Below, one piece after another: positions 53,777 through 62,654 of a stretch of DNA of 64,000 nt. A program made the position numbers and the translations under genes. The notes under the pieces are model-generated. The model ran no database searches. It was not told the origin of the DNA and saw only the letters and a list, made by a program, of their open reading frames with translations. Every line of letters starts with the position of its first letter. The first letter of the stretch is position 1. The DNA is from Paenibacillus sp. FSL K6-1330 (GTDB lineage Bacteria > Bacillota > Bacilli > Paenibacillales > Paenibacillaceae): NCBI RefSeq assembly GCF_037976825.1, contig NZ_CP150269.1:4353501-4417500 (forward strand), given 5' to 3'.

Positions 53777-55598
53777 TCTCCCGCCCCTCCCCTATGTCGT
53801 GAATGACCGGAATCCGTATGCGAACGGTAGTGCCCACCTCGAGCTCGCTCTCAAATTCCAGACCGTAACGATGCCCATAATACAATTGGATACGGTCATG
53901 AACATTTCGAACGGCCACGCCGGAGCCTGCCGTATTGATAAATGGAGCCGGATTATGATGCAGCGCTTCAACCTCTAATATCCTTTCAACCATCGCGGGA
54001 GACATCCCGACTCCATTGTCCTTCACCGTCATCTCCAATAGGTCGCCTTTGATAGCTGCCGTTATGTGAATATGTCCATGATCCACCATATACTCGATGC
54101 CATGTACGATGGCATTCTCAATTAAGGGCTGAAGCACCAGCTTTAACGTGTAACAAGACTGCGCTGCTTCATCCGCTTCGATCATAAAATCGAATTTCTG
54201 TTTATATCTCATCTGTTGGATGGTCAAATAATGCCTTGCATGTTCCAACTCCTCACGGACACTTATCGATGTCTTCCCTTTACTCAAGCTCAAACGAAAC
54301 AGCTTCGACAAGGAAGTAATCATCGTAATGACCTCCTCCTTCTTGCTCATGCCGACCATGCGGACCACCGAATTCAAGGTGTTATATAAAAAATGCGGGT
54401 TGATCTGAGCCTGCAAAGCTTCCAGCTCGTATCTACGCTTCGATTCCTGCTCCTTCACAATCTGCTTCATGAGCTGCCTGATCTTATCCAGCATTAGATT
54501 GAAGCGGCTGGACAACTGTACCACTTCCAGCGGCCCCTGCATCGGGAGCTCCACGTTGAAATCGCCCCGTTCCACCGCCTTCATCGTTCTGCCCATCCGG
54601 CGGATCGGGCGGGTCAGCATAGCCGAGAGAATTAGGGAGACCACGATGGCAAGCACCAGAACAATCGCCACAACCTGAACCAGATAGCGATTGACCTCTT
54701 CTCTTGTTGTCATGATTTCATCCAAATAGGAAACCCCAACGATTTTCCATCCGATATTAACGACCGACTTCACCGTATTCAGCCGCTTGACTCCATCCGA
54801 TTCATCAATGTAACTGTCCGAAGAAGTAAGTGCCCGTTCTACGCTCTCATTCCGAAGCCCCATGTAAATTAACTGCTGCTGGGGATGATACACAATGTTT
54901 CCCGCTCCTTCATCGATGATGTACGCATACCCCCGCTTACCCAGGCTAATGCGGCTGCTCAGCTCATCGATTTTCTTGAAGTTGATATCCACCAGCAGAA
55001 TGACATACGTCGGCTCTCCGTTATGAACAACTGTAATTCCTTTGCTCATCGTGACCACCCATTTAAATGTATGGTCGTACAAATTCTGCACATGCGGCAG
55101 CGAGAAGCTCAGATGGTCGGAGACTCTCATGGCCGAGTGAAACCAGCTCTGCTCCGTCACCCGGGCGCTGGGCTTAACCGGCATGGCCGGGTGGTTCCTC
55201 AGCATATCGCCCTGTTCATTAAATAAAGCGATGGAGACGATGTCATCCCGACTTCGCATGATGGTGTTCAGCTGTTGAGTCACCTGCTCATCGTCCCATT
55301 GCCCGTCCGCGAGCATATTTTCCTCAATGGCCCGATACAGCTGTGCCATCCCGTCCACATAATCCTCGAGATTATAGCTGACCTGATCCACGATTTGCTG
55401 GGCATTCAAAAACACGCTTTGCTCCGCCGATCGCGAGAATTTATTGAACAACAGAACAGCTACCACGATCACGATAAGCAGAATAAATGCCGAGAAGGAC
55501 CACATGATGATCGATTGAATGCTGTGTGCGCGAAATCGCCTAACCCACCGCTGAATGGTTGGTTTAAACGAGTCCCGCTTAGCATACGTGATTTTCAC
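53769..55598 (-). CDS. YesM-type sensor histidine kinase
   Basis: 609 residues from a GTG at 55598 (GAGGGGG upstream). Transmembrane segments at about 33-52 and 300-322 flank a Cache-like sensor. A HAMP domain follows, then the phosphorylation motif QINPHFLYNTLNSVVRMV and ATP-binding VKDNGVGMSPAM, ending in an HATPase G-box (GSGVAVRNVHDRIQLYYG). The gene lies 6 bases after its response regulator and upstream of two sugar-binding lipoprotein genes, so it probably senses sugar, perhaps through the 52775 protein. Confidence 0.93.
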   Translation of the reverse strand: MKITYAKRDSFKPTIQRWVRRFRAHSIQSIIMWSFSAFILLIVIVVAVLLFNKFSRSAEQSVFLNAQQIVDQVSYNLEDYVDGMAQLYRAIEENMLADGQWDDEQVTQQLNTIMRSRDDIVSIALFNEQGDMLRNHPAMPVKPSARVTEQSWFHSAMRVSDHLSFSLPHVQNLYDHTFKWVVTMSKGITVVHNGEPTYVILLVDINFKKIDELSSRISLGKRGYAYIIDEGAGNIVYHPQQQLIYMGLRNESVERALTSSDSYIDESDGVKRLNTVKSVVNIGWKIVGVSYLDEIMTTREEVNRYLVQVVAIVLVLAIVVSLILSAMLTRPIRRMGRTMKAVERGDFNVELPMQGPLEVVQLSSRFNLMLDKIRQLMKQIVKEQESKRRYELEALQAQINPHFLYNTLNSVVRMVGMSKKEEVITMITSLSKLFRLSLSKGKTSISVREELEHARHYLTIQQMRYKQKFDFMIEADEAAQSCYTLKLVLQPLIENAIVHGIEYMVDHGHIHITAAIKGDLLEMTVKDNGVGMSPAMVERILEVEALHHNPAPFINTAGSGVAVRNVHDRIQLYYGHRYGLEFESELEVGTTVRIRIPVIHDIGEGREND

Positions 55599-55604
55599 CG
55601 AGTT

Positions 55605-57239
55605 CTACCCCCTCGCTTGTGTCCGGTATTCCTTGGGTGAGATACCGACCTGCTTCTTGAAGCAGAAGCTGAAATAATTCGGATCTGCAAATCCGACACG
55701 CTCCGCGATTTCGAACGCTTTAAGTTCCGATGATCGAAGAAGCTCTTTGGCCGTTTCCATCCGAAGCTGCATCAAATACTGCACGTAGGTCATTTTGACT
55801 TCTCTTTTGAACACAGCGCTAAAATAGCCTGTACTGATATGAAGCTGTACGCACAGCTTCTGCAGCGATAGCTCCGAGTCACCGTAATGCTCCCGGGTAT
55901 AATGGAGTGCCTTCTCCACGATGTCTTTGTACGCATGCTGCCTGGAGCTGGCGATATGTTTGCGTATAGTCAAACAGACGTCCTGAAGCCAGGCTTTAGC
56001 CTCCTGCAATCCGGAAAACTTGAAGATCTCCGCATGCAGCTGAGACCCTGCGCCGAACAACGCCTCGATCTCAATTCCGGATTCTTGAGCCGATCTCAAT
56101 ATAGCCGTTACAACCTCCAAAAGGTATACCTGAACGTCCTGAATGGTACAGGAGGCACCCATGAGTTCATCAAATATGTGCGAGATTGCTTCAGTTAATT
56201 CCTCTTCCGTTCCGAGTTTTAGACTGCGGTTCAGCGCTTGCTCCTTTAATTCATCCAGACGAACTCCCTCCGGTCTCGGGCGCTCAACATCATCAATGAA
56301 GATGACTTTCTCGGCACCAAGAATCAACCGGTAGTCGAGCGCCAGCAGCGCATCCTGATAGGAATACTTAAGGTCGGACAGATTCCGCACCATAGAGCCC
56401 ACTCCAATCGTAACCGGGAGCTTCAAATAATGAAGAATGCTTTTTAACAAGCGGTCAAGTGTCACCTGCAGCTCGCTATACCACGCTTCGTTTTCGCTCT
56501 CGTCATTCGTAATCAACAGCACAATGCTGTCCTGATATATGAATACGCTTACAAGAAATTCGGGATCCAGAAGCTCCTTAGCAATGTTCAGCATGGCATG
56601 CAGCATTAAATCCAAGTCTCCCGAATGGCGAAGGGAAGTTGAGGACGTATGCTCCTTATCTACAGAAGCGGGATATAATGCCATAACGGCAGCCAGGTAA
56701 CTCCCCCCATTTAAAGACAAACCGTAATTTCGAGTCTTCTCCTCAATGATCGAGCGGGGCAATTTCCGGGTGAGCAGAGACGCAAGAAACGATTCCCGAA
56801 GCAAAGGCAGGCTCGTGCGGTAATGCTCCTTCAACTGGCGCACATCCTCACGCTCCGTAACCTCCATATCGATCTTGTCTTTGATCTTCCCCAATAGCTC
56901 CGTGAAGCTTTCGGCAGAGAATGGCTTCAGCAAATACTCGTCCACGCTGAGCGTAATCGCTTGACGGGCATAATCAAATTCATCATATCCGGTTAAGATC
57001 ACGATTTTGCACAGCGGCTGAAACTCTCTGAGCCACGAGGCCAGCTGGAGCCCATCCTGAAACGGCATACTGATATCGGTAATGACGACATCCGGCTCCA
57101 ATCGCTCCGCAAGCTCCATGGCCTCTCTCCCGTTCTCCGCCGTTCCCTCGATCGTAAATCCGCAGGCTCCCCACTGGATTTCCTGCACGAGTCCCTCCCT
57201 AACATCAGCTTCATCGTCCACTAACAGCACTTTATACAA
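55605..57239 (-). CDS. YesN-type response regulator with AraC DNA-binding domain
   Basis: 544 residues from a TTG at 57239, five bases after AGGAGAGG. Receiver domain (about 1-120) with VDDEAD, VVITDISMPFQDG and YLLKPFSAE. A long central region (about 150-430), found in large YesN proteins, precedes the AraC domain with LSLQKLCVQLHISTGYFSAVFKR and AFEIAERVGFADPNYFSFCFKK. It probably activates the mgl genes downstream. It is the first gene of the group. Confidence 0.93.
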   Translation of the reverse strand: MYKVLLVDDEADVREGLVQEIQWGACGFTIEGTAENGREAMELAERLEPDVVITDISMPFQDGLQLASWLREFQPLCKIVILTGYDEFDYARQAITLSVDEYLLKPFSAESFTELLGKIKDKIDMEVTEREDVRQLKEHYRTSLPLLRESFLASLLTRKLPRSIIEEKTRNYGLSLNGGSYLAAVMALYPASVDKEHTSSTSLRHSGDLDLMLHAMLNIAKELLDPEFLVSVFIYQDSIVLLITNDESENEAWYSELQVTLDRLLKSILHYLKLPVTIGVGSMVRNLSDLKYSYQDALLALDYRLILGAEKVIFIDDVERPRPEGVRLDELKEQALNRSLKLGTEEELTEAISHIFDELMGASCTIQDVQVYLLEVVTAILRSAQESGIEIEALFGAGSQLHAEIFKFSGLQEAKAWLQDVCLTIRKHIASSRQHAYKDIVEKALHYTREHYGDSELSLQKLCVQLHISTGYFSAVFKREVKMTYVQYLMQLRMETAKELLRSSELKAFEIAERVGFADPNYFSFCFKKQVGISPKEYRTQARG

Positions 57240-57344
57240 GGCAACCTCTCCTGTTCTAATCTGTCAAATTAGTTAAAAGCATCTAATGTGATCTTACCCC
57301 GGCGCATCCAAATTTGGAATGCATCTTTTTTCAAGCTTGATGAA

Positions 57345-57420
57345 GCAAAAAAAAGAACGAATGCATGGCTCTTGAACAACAGAATGATTTCTGTTCATTA
57401 AGTCATGATTCGTTCTGATT
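57345..57420 (-). terminator. Long hairpin terminator after the MATE gene
   Basis: On the minus strand AGAACGAATCATG pairs with CATGCATTCGTTCT, with a second internal stem GAACAGAA / TTCTGTTGTTC, followed by a run of eight or nine T. It ends the MATE gene transcript. Confidence 0.8.
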
Positions 57421-57438
57421 TCAATTGTGTAAAAATCC

Positions 57439-58797
57439 TTACGCCTGAACAGGTACGGAGACGGGTTTAGCAGGCGCGCTTAATCTTTTAATGCTCAAGT
57501 AATAGGCAATACCGAGCGGAATGACGGCTCCGAGCCAAGCCAGCGGATTTGCCAGGCTTGCGCCGAGGAACCCAATCTGCGCGGTCAGGAAGATGGCTGC
57601 CAATACCCGCATAATCAGTTCCATAATGCCGGCTACGGTTGGGATAAAGCTCTGTCCCAGCCCCTGCAGCGTGAAGCGGTAGATGAACAACAGCGACAGA
57701 AGCAAATAGGTGCTGCCGTTCGATAAGAAATACAGCCTGCTAAGGGACAGCAATTCTTCTTGTCCTTGACCGACGAAGAGGCTGACGGCTGCAGGACCCG
57801 CGAATATAACCAGCAAGCCCACGGCGATGCTGAATGATCCCGAGACCCAGATACACTGTTTAACCCCAAGCTTGATCCGGTCAATGCGATTTGCCCCAAA
57901 ATTCTGGGCAGCAAAAGTCGCCATCGTAATGCCAAAGGAACTCATGGGCTGCGTAGCAAGCATGTCAATCTTCTGAGCTGCCGTATATGCGGCTACGGCC
58001 GTTGCCCCAAGACCGTTAAGCGTAATCTGTAAGATGATGGCTCCGATCGCAATAATGGAGGCTTGGAAGCCCATCGGGAAACCGACCCACATATGCTGGC
58101 GTATAAATGTCCAATCGATGGACCAATCGGCATTCTTGAACTGCAGAAGCGGAACTTTTTTGTGAATGTATAATAAGCAGAGCAGGCAGGAGAACAGCTG
58201 CGATACCACCGTGGCAAGCCCCGCTCCGGCTACTCCCATCTTGAATACGAGAATAAATAACAGATCAAGTACGATGTTCAGAATGCTTGCGACCACCAAG
58301 AAGAGAAGCGGCGTCCGGCTGTCCCCAAGTGCTCTGAGCAGGTTAGCCAGCAAGTTGAACAGAACGGCTGCGCCAACACCCCAGTTAATAACGATTAAAT
58401 ACGAATAAGCATCATCCAAAATTTCTGCCGGCGTGTTCATCATGACGAGGACGGGCCTCGTGAATATGACACTCACAATGGTGAGGAAAACCGTGAATAC
58501 AAGACTAATCCATATACTTGTTCCCACGCTTTTGCGGACGCCCGCGATATCCTTGGCGCCAAAGCGCTGCGCCGTTATGATGGACAAACCTGCCGTCAAG
58601 CCTTGGGCAAAGCCAATGACAAAAAACAAAATACTGCCCGTCGAGCCAACAGCCGCAAGTGCGTTTACACCAATAGTACGCCCCACGATCAGGGTATCCG
58701 CCATATTATAAAATTGTTGAAAAATATTTCCGATCAAAAGCGGGATCGTAAACATGATAATCAGCTTGATCGGACTTCCTTGCGTCATGTCTCTCAT
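57439..58797 (-). CDS. MATE-family multidrug/sodium antiporter
   Basis: 452 residues with about 12 transmembrane helices. The start (MRDMTQGSPIKLIIMFTIPLLIGNIFQQFYNMADTLIVGR; motif split) and VGVNALAAVGSTGSI pattern are typical of NorM/DinF-like MATE proteins. AGGAG lies seven bases before the ATG. It exports cationic drugs or metabolites against Na+ or H+. The gene is monocistronic. Confidence 0.92.
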   Translation of the reverse strand: MRDMTQGSPIKLIIMFTIPLLIGNIFQQFYNMADTLIVGRTIGVNALAAVGSTGSILFFVIGFAQGLTAGLSIITAQRFGAKDIAGVRKSVGTSIWISLVFTVFLTIVSVIFTRPVLVMMNTPAEILDDAYSYLIVINWGVGAAVLFNLLANLLRALGDSRTPLLFLVVASILNIVLDLLFILVFKMGVAGAGLATVVSQLFSCLLCLLYIHKKVPLLQFKNADWSIDWTFIRQHMWVGFPMGFQASIIAIGAIILQITLNGLGATAVAAYTAAQKIDMLATQPMSSFGITMATFAAQNFGANRIDRIKLGVKQCIWVSGSFSIAVGLLVIFAGPAAVSLFVGQGQEELLSLSRLYFLSNGSTYLLLSLLFIYRFTLQGLGQSFIPTVAGIMELIMRVLAAIFLTAQIGFLGASLANPLAWLGAVIPLGIAYYLSIKRLSAPAKPVSVPVQA

Positions 58798-59117
58798 GTA
58801 GATTCTCCTATGCCGTCATAAACGTTCCTCTATATATTTATTTGATATTATAATGCTTTAAATATGCCTATAGAGCATCGCATTAAGAACATTATAATGG
58901 GTGAAGGTCGTTTGTATTCTTGTGTATCTTATCATGAAAGAACATAAATTTCTGCATATTTATCATCAAAACCGAAACAAGAACAAGTTATCAGCATTTG
59001 AACCGTTCGTAGCCGATTTTGATCCATGATCTTTCCATAACAGAAGAGGCCAACCGGTTATTCCGGTTGACCTTTTCAACATAATATAATGAGCTATATC
59101 AATGGAATCCCGATGAT
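58798..59117. other. Intergenic region: MATE promoter side and purT terminator hairpin
   Basis: A 320-bp AT-rich gap with no gene seen. The hairpin GGCCAACCGG / CCGGTTGACC at 59047-59073 lies 45 bases after the purT stop and may end that transcript, though the following T-run is weak. Confidence 0.55.
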
Positions 59118-60278
59118 TTATGCTTCTTCAACAGCAAGCTTATCCAAAGCCAGCTTCGCACGCGAACGGGCTTCCTCCACTGTGCCGGCGGTTGACAACG
59201 CAACTGCGATCCGTCTTCCGATCTTGGTCACCGGTTTCCCAAAAATGCGCAGCTGCGTATTCGGAACAGCCAGTGCTTGCTCGGCGCCGGTAACTGTATA
59301 ATTCTCCAGCTCTCTCGCCGCTTTTAGCGGACGGCTGGCTCCCGGCGTTATCAATTCGATCTCCGGGATCGGAAACCCAAGAATGGCACGGACGTGAAGC
59401 GCGAATTCAGATAAATTTTGCGTGACCAGTGTAACCAACCCGGTATCATGCGGTCGCGGAGACACCTCGCTAAAATACACTTTATCCTCAGTCAGGAACA
59501 ATTCAACCCCAAACAATCCATAACCGCCAAGCTCATCGGTGATCTTCCTTGCAATATATTTAGCTTCCTCGATTTGCTCTTCCGACATATTGTGTGGCTG
59601 CCAGGATTCGATATAGTCCCCGCTCTCCTGAATATGTCCGATTGGCGCACAGAAGCTTGTTCCATTGACGGAACGAACGGTCAGAAGCGTGATCTCCGAC
59701 TGGAATATAATGAATTCCTCAATGATCACTCTTCCGTTCTGCACACGGCCGCCCTCCATGGCGATGTTCCAGCAGGACTCGATATCTCCTTCGCAGCGGC
59801 ATACGCTCTGGCCTTTACCTGAGGAGCTCATCAGAGGTTTAATTACACATGGAAACCCCATGTCCAGAACAGCCTGTTTAAACTCCTCATAAGTATCGGC
59901 AAATCGATAGCCCGCAGTAGGCAGCCCTAACTCCTCTGAAGCTAACCGGCGAATCCCTTCTCGGTCCATCGTAAGCTTTGCAGCTCTGGCAGTAGGAATA
60001 ACCCGGTACCCCTCTTCCTCCAGCTTAACCAGTTCCGAGGTAGCCAGCGCCTCGATCTCAGGTACGATCAGGTCCGGCTTCTCCTGCTCAATGATTGCGC
60101 GCAGTTTCTCCCCATCCAGCATATCGATGACATGGCTATGATCGGCAACATGCATGGCAGGAGCGTCGGCATAACGATCGACGGCTATGGTTTCCACACC
60201 CAGTCTCTGTGCTTCAATCACGACTTCTTTTCCCAGTTCTCCCGAACCTAGCAGCAGTATTTTCTTCGTTTTTAACAT
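59118..60278 (-). CDS. purT: Formate-dependent phosphoribosylglycinamide formyltransferase
   Basis: 386 residues, ATP-grasp fold. [26 protein letters not shown] (split; about residues 11-36) is the N-terminal signature, with [33 protein letters not shown]-binding loop (about 149-164), [25 protein letters not shown] and [15 protein letters not shown] terminal motif. PurT makes FGAR from GAR, formate and ATP, replacing the folate-dependent PurN reaction. AAAGGGG precedes the ATG. A ZTP riboswitch and terminator lie upstream. Confidence 0.96.
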   Translation of the reverse strand: MLKTKKILLLGSGELGKEVVIEAQRLGVETIAVDRYADAPAMHVADHSHVIDMLDGEKLRAIIEQEKPDLIVPEIEALATSELVKLEEEGYRVIPTARAAKLTMDREGIRRLASEELGLPTAGYRFADTYEEFKQAVLDMGFPCVIKPLMSSSGKGQSVCRCEGDIESCWNIAMEGGRVQNGRVIIEEFIIFQSEITLLTVRSVNGTSFCAPIGHIQESGDYIESWQPHNMSEEQIEEAKYIARKITDELGGYGLFGVELFLTEDKVYFSEVSPRPHDTGLVTLVTQNLSEFALHVRAILGFPIPEIELITPGASRPLKAARELENYTVTGAEQALAVPNTQLRIFGKPVTKIGRRIAVALSTAGTVEEARSRAKLALDKLAVEEA

Positions 60279-60334
60279 CGTTGTTTTATCCCCTTTTCGT
60301 AGTTTCAGAGACTTATAGAATCAGAAAATAATAA

Positions 60335-60366
60335 AGAGGTAAGGGAAATAAGCTTCCCTTACCTCT
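60335..60366 (-). terminator. Intrinsic terminator of the ZTP riboswitch
   Basis: AGAGGTAAGGGAA and TTCCCTTACCTCT form a 13-bp stem with a GCTTAT loop, followed by TTATTATTTT. It starts directly after the aptamer's GCCTGGGC, so ligand binding could prevent its formation. Confidence 0.85.
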
Positions 60367-60438
60367 GCCCAGGCGTACGGCCGTCGTCATCTATGTGCTC
60401 CCTCATGGTCCCCCATGCTGCGCCAGTCACACATAAAC
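60365..60438 (-). ncRNA. ZTP (pfl) riboswitch aptamer
   Basis: On the minus strand the 5' domain ATGTGTGACTGGCG is followed by CATGGGGGACCATG, GGGAGCACAT closing the first helix, a linker, and the 3' domain CGCCTGGGC, which pairs with GGCG as the pseudoknot. These are the invariant segments of the ZTP/ZMP riboswitch. ZMP and ZTP signal shortage of 10-formyltetrahydrofolate. Coupled to a terminator, it should switch purT on when folate one-carbon units run low, and PurT uses formate instead. Confidence 0.88.
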
Positions 60439-60503
60439 CTATACATTGTTATTTAAATCATACTGAATCTTCCCGTTAATTGCAATATCACCATAAGGCG
60501 ACA

Positions 60504-61379
60504 TTAGGATTTAGACTTCAGCATATCGATCGCATCCTTCAGCGATTGGGAAAACCACTTCTTGGGGTGAATAACCAACTGAATGTCCAGTCGAATGTCG
60601 GAATGCGCAAAGGGAAGAATCGCAAGCTCACCACGTTTGATTTCCTCCTCTGCTACCATCTTCGGCAATAATGAGATGCCCGTACCGGACATCACATATC
60701 TCTTGATTGCCTCCGGATTGCCCAATTCCAGGCCTATTCGCATTGGAACTCCGCTAGCACGCAGCACCTTTTCCAACATCATGCGGTAATTACAACTATC
60801 CTCGGGCATAATCCATTCGGCATCAGCCAGGTGTTCTAGCTCTATAACAGGTTTAACAAGAAGCGGATGATTCGGATGGGCAATCAGCAGAAGGGGCTCT
60901 TCCCGAATGGCGATCCAATTCAAGGAGGAGTCCTCTGGTTTTCTATCCAAAATAAGACCGAGATCATACTCGCCCTCTCTCACCTTACTGATAATGCTAT
61001 CTTCACGATCCGGTTGTAAGCGGATGACAAGATCTTCATGCCTTTGTTTCAGCTGGTGAATGACGGACGGAAGAAAATAAGCGGCCAGCGAGTCTATCGT
61101 TCCGATCGATAAGGTGCCTCCGCCTTGCTTGGTCAGCTTTTCCTTCGACTGCTGGAACAGATCCAGCATTTGAACGGCATACTCAAACAGCTCCTCGCCG
61201 GACTTCGTCAGGCGCAAGCCTCTGCCATAACGTTCAAACAGCTTGACGCCATATTCCTTCTCCAGCTTCTGAATCTGGGTGGTTACGCTGGATTGAGCAT
61301 AACCCAACTCATTCGCGGCTTTCGTAAAACTCTGGCGAATCGCAACCTCCCTGAAGGTTTGCAGGTAGATGAGTTCCAT
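60504..61379 (-). CDS. LysR-family transcriptional regulator
   Basis: 291 residues. HTH: LQTFREVAIRQSFTKAANELGYAQSSVTTQIQKLEKEYGVKLFERYG (about 6-52, split). The effector domain follows, with IGTIDSLAAYFLPSVIHQL. It is divergent from the DapA-family gene across a 111-bp region with an AT-rich palindrome, so it probably controls that gene. Confidence 0.92.
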   Translation of the reverse strand: MELIYLQTFREVAIRQSFTKAANELGYAQSSVTTQIQKLEKEYGVKLFERYGRGLRLTKSGEELFEYAVQMLDLFQQSKEKLTKQGGGTLSIGTIDSLAAYFLPSVIHQLKQRHEDLVIRLQPDREDSIISKVREGEYDLGLILDRKPEDSSLNWIAIREEPLLLIAHPNHPLLVKPVIELEHLADAEWIMPEDSCNYRMMLEKVLRASGVPMRIGLELGNPEAIKRYVMSGTGISLLPKMVAEEEIKRGELAILPFAHSDIRLDIQLVIHPKKWFSQSLKDAIDMLKSKS

Positions 61380-61394
61380 CGCTATCTCCTTATC

Positions 61395-61427
61395 AATAAT
61401 ACTGATAGTAATTATCTATTATTATAG
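61395..61427. promoter_or_regulatory. Candidate LysR operator
   Basis: An interrupted palindrome AATAATA-CTGATAG-TAATTATC-TATTATTATAG, core GATAG-TAATT-ATC, lies close to the LysR gene's own start in the shared region with the DapA-like gene. Assigned by symmetry and position. Confidence 0.4.
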
Positions 61428-61490
61428 TTAACTCCGATCTTAATTCCCATGTTAAAGTATAGCCATCACTCATGAATTGGAGGAAAGGTT

Positions 61491-62366
61491 ATGTTGAGTC
61501 AGCAAGAACTGCATGGCATTTTTATTCCTGTGATCACTCCCTTTTTACAGGATTACGAACTGGATCTTCCTTCTTATCATCATTATTTGAAGAGTTTGTT
61601 ATCCTACGATATTCAGGGATTGGTCATCAACGGAACGACCGGTGAAGCGCCGACCGTAGCTTGGGAGGAAGTCGTGCAGGTTGTGGAGCAAACGCGGGGG
61701 AGTTTGGGCGGACGGCTATTACCGCTCATCATTGGTACAGGTACCAACGATACGGTATCCAGCATAAAGCGAACGGAACTGGCAGGCCATATCGGTGCTG
61801 ATGCGGTATTGGTCGTCACGCCGTATTACAGTCACCCTTCGATCGATGGCATTCTGCAGCATTTTCGAAGGGTGGCCGAGGTCGGGATCCCGGTAATTCT
61901 GTACGAAGTTCCATCGCGTACTGGAATCCGGTTACCGGTTGATGTCATAAGAAGAATCATGGAGATCCCCGGCGTGATCGGGATGAAAGACAGCACTGAA
62001 AGTACGGAGCTCATGAGAAGCTTATCCCATTACGATACGAAGCCCGTTCTATGTGGCAACGATGTCCTCTTTCATGAAATGCTGGTTCATGGAGCCTCTG
62101 GTGGAATATTGGCGTCGGCCAATGTGAATACCGAGGTTTTCATTCGGGTGTTTCAATTAGCTGCCCAAGGAGATTATTCACGATCCGAAATGGAATTCGA
62201 AGACCTGCTTCCCTACATTCGTAAGCTGTTTGAAGAATCCAATCCCGCTCCGCTAAAATGGTTGCTTGCCAAGCAGGGTATCATCTCATCGGACACCCTT
62301 CGACTGCCTATGGGACCCATTACGGATGAGCTTAAGCTCTCATTAGATCATGCAATGAAAATCTGA
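61491..62366 (+). CDS. DapA/NanA-superfamily aldolase
   Basis: 291 residues, class I TIM-barrel aldolase. NGTTGEAPTVAWEE (about 42-55), VVTPYYSHPSIDGIL, and YEVPSRTG with the catalytic Tyr (about 133), GMKDST with the Schiff-base Lys (about 162). DapA normally has YNVPxRTG and GTTGES; the Glu and Ala here, plus the divergent LysR regulator and isolation from lysine genes, suggest a catabolic aldolase acting on another 2-keto acid rather than dihydrodipicolinate synthase. GGAGG precedes the ATG. Confidence 0.85.
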   Translation: MLSQQELHGIFIPVITPFLQDYELDLPSYHHYLKSLLSYDIQGLVINGTTGEAPTVAWEEVVQVVEQTRGSLGGRLLPLIIGTGTNDTVSSIKRTELAGHIGADAVLVVTPYYSHPSIDGILQHFRRVAEVGIPVILYEVPSRTGIRLPVDVIRRIMEIPGVIGMKDSTESTELMRSLSHYDTKPVLCGNDVLFHEMLVHGASGGILASANVNTEVFIRVFQLAAQGDYSRSEMEFEDLLPYIRKLFEESNPAPLKWLLAKQGIISSDTLRLPMGPITDELKLSLDHAMKI

Positions 62367-62421
62367 TACAACCGGCTCGTTAATGTCATCGATTTCTCCT
62401 TGGAATGGCAAGGCATTCTCA

Positions 62422-62455
62422 CTGCCTTGTCATTCTTGCTGCCTTGTCATTCTTG
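62422..62455. repeat. Tandem duplication of 17 bp
   Basis: CTGCCTTGTCATTCTTG occurs twice head-to-tail, in the 288-bp gap after the DapA-like gene. An inverted repeat GATAGATTT ... AAATCTATC (62517-62569) lies further on. Confidence 0.8.
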
Positions 62456-62654
62456 AACTGCGTACGTCATCTTCCTCTAAAAGCCCCGCTCTATTTCTTT
62501 CACGTCTATGACATGTGATAGATTTCACTGATTTTTCGCCAAAACAAGATGTTTCCGTTAAAATCTATCGCTTTAAAGGATTGATGAATGACAGGGTCCA
62601 ACATATAATATGGGTACATTCAATCCTCCCAGAATTTTGAAAGGAGATTTGCAG

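Noticed and set aside
62517..62569. Terminator or riboswitch before the histidine kinase
   Set aside because: The GATAGATTT/AAATCTATC stem is short, AT-rich and has a 35-base loop, with no T-run.
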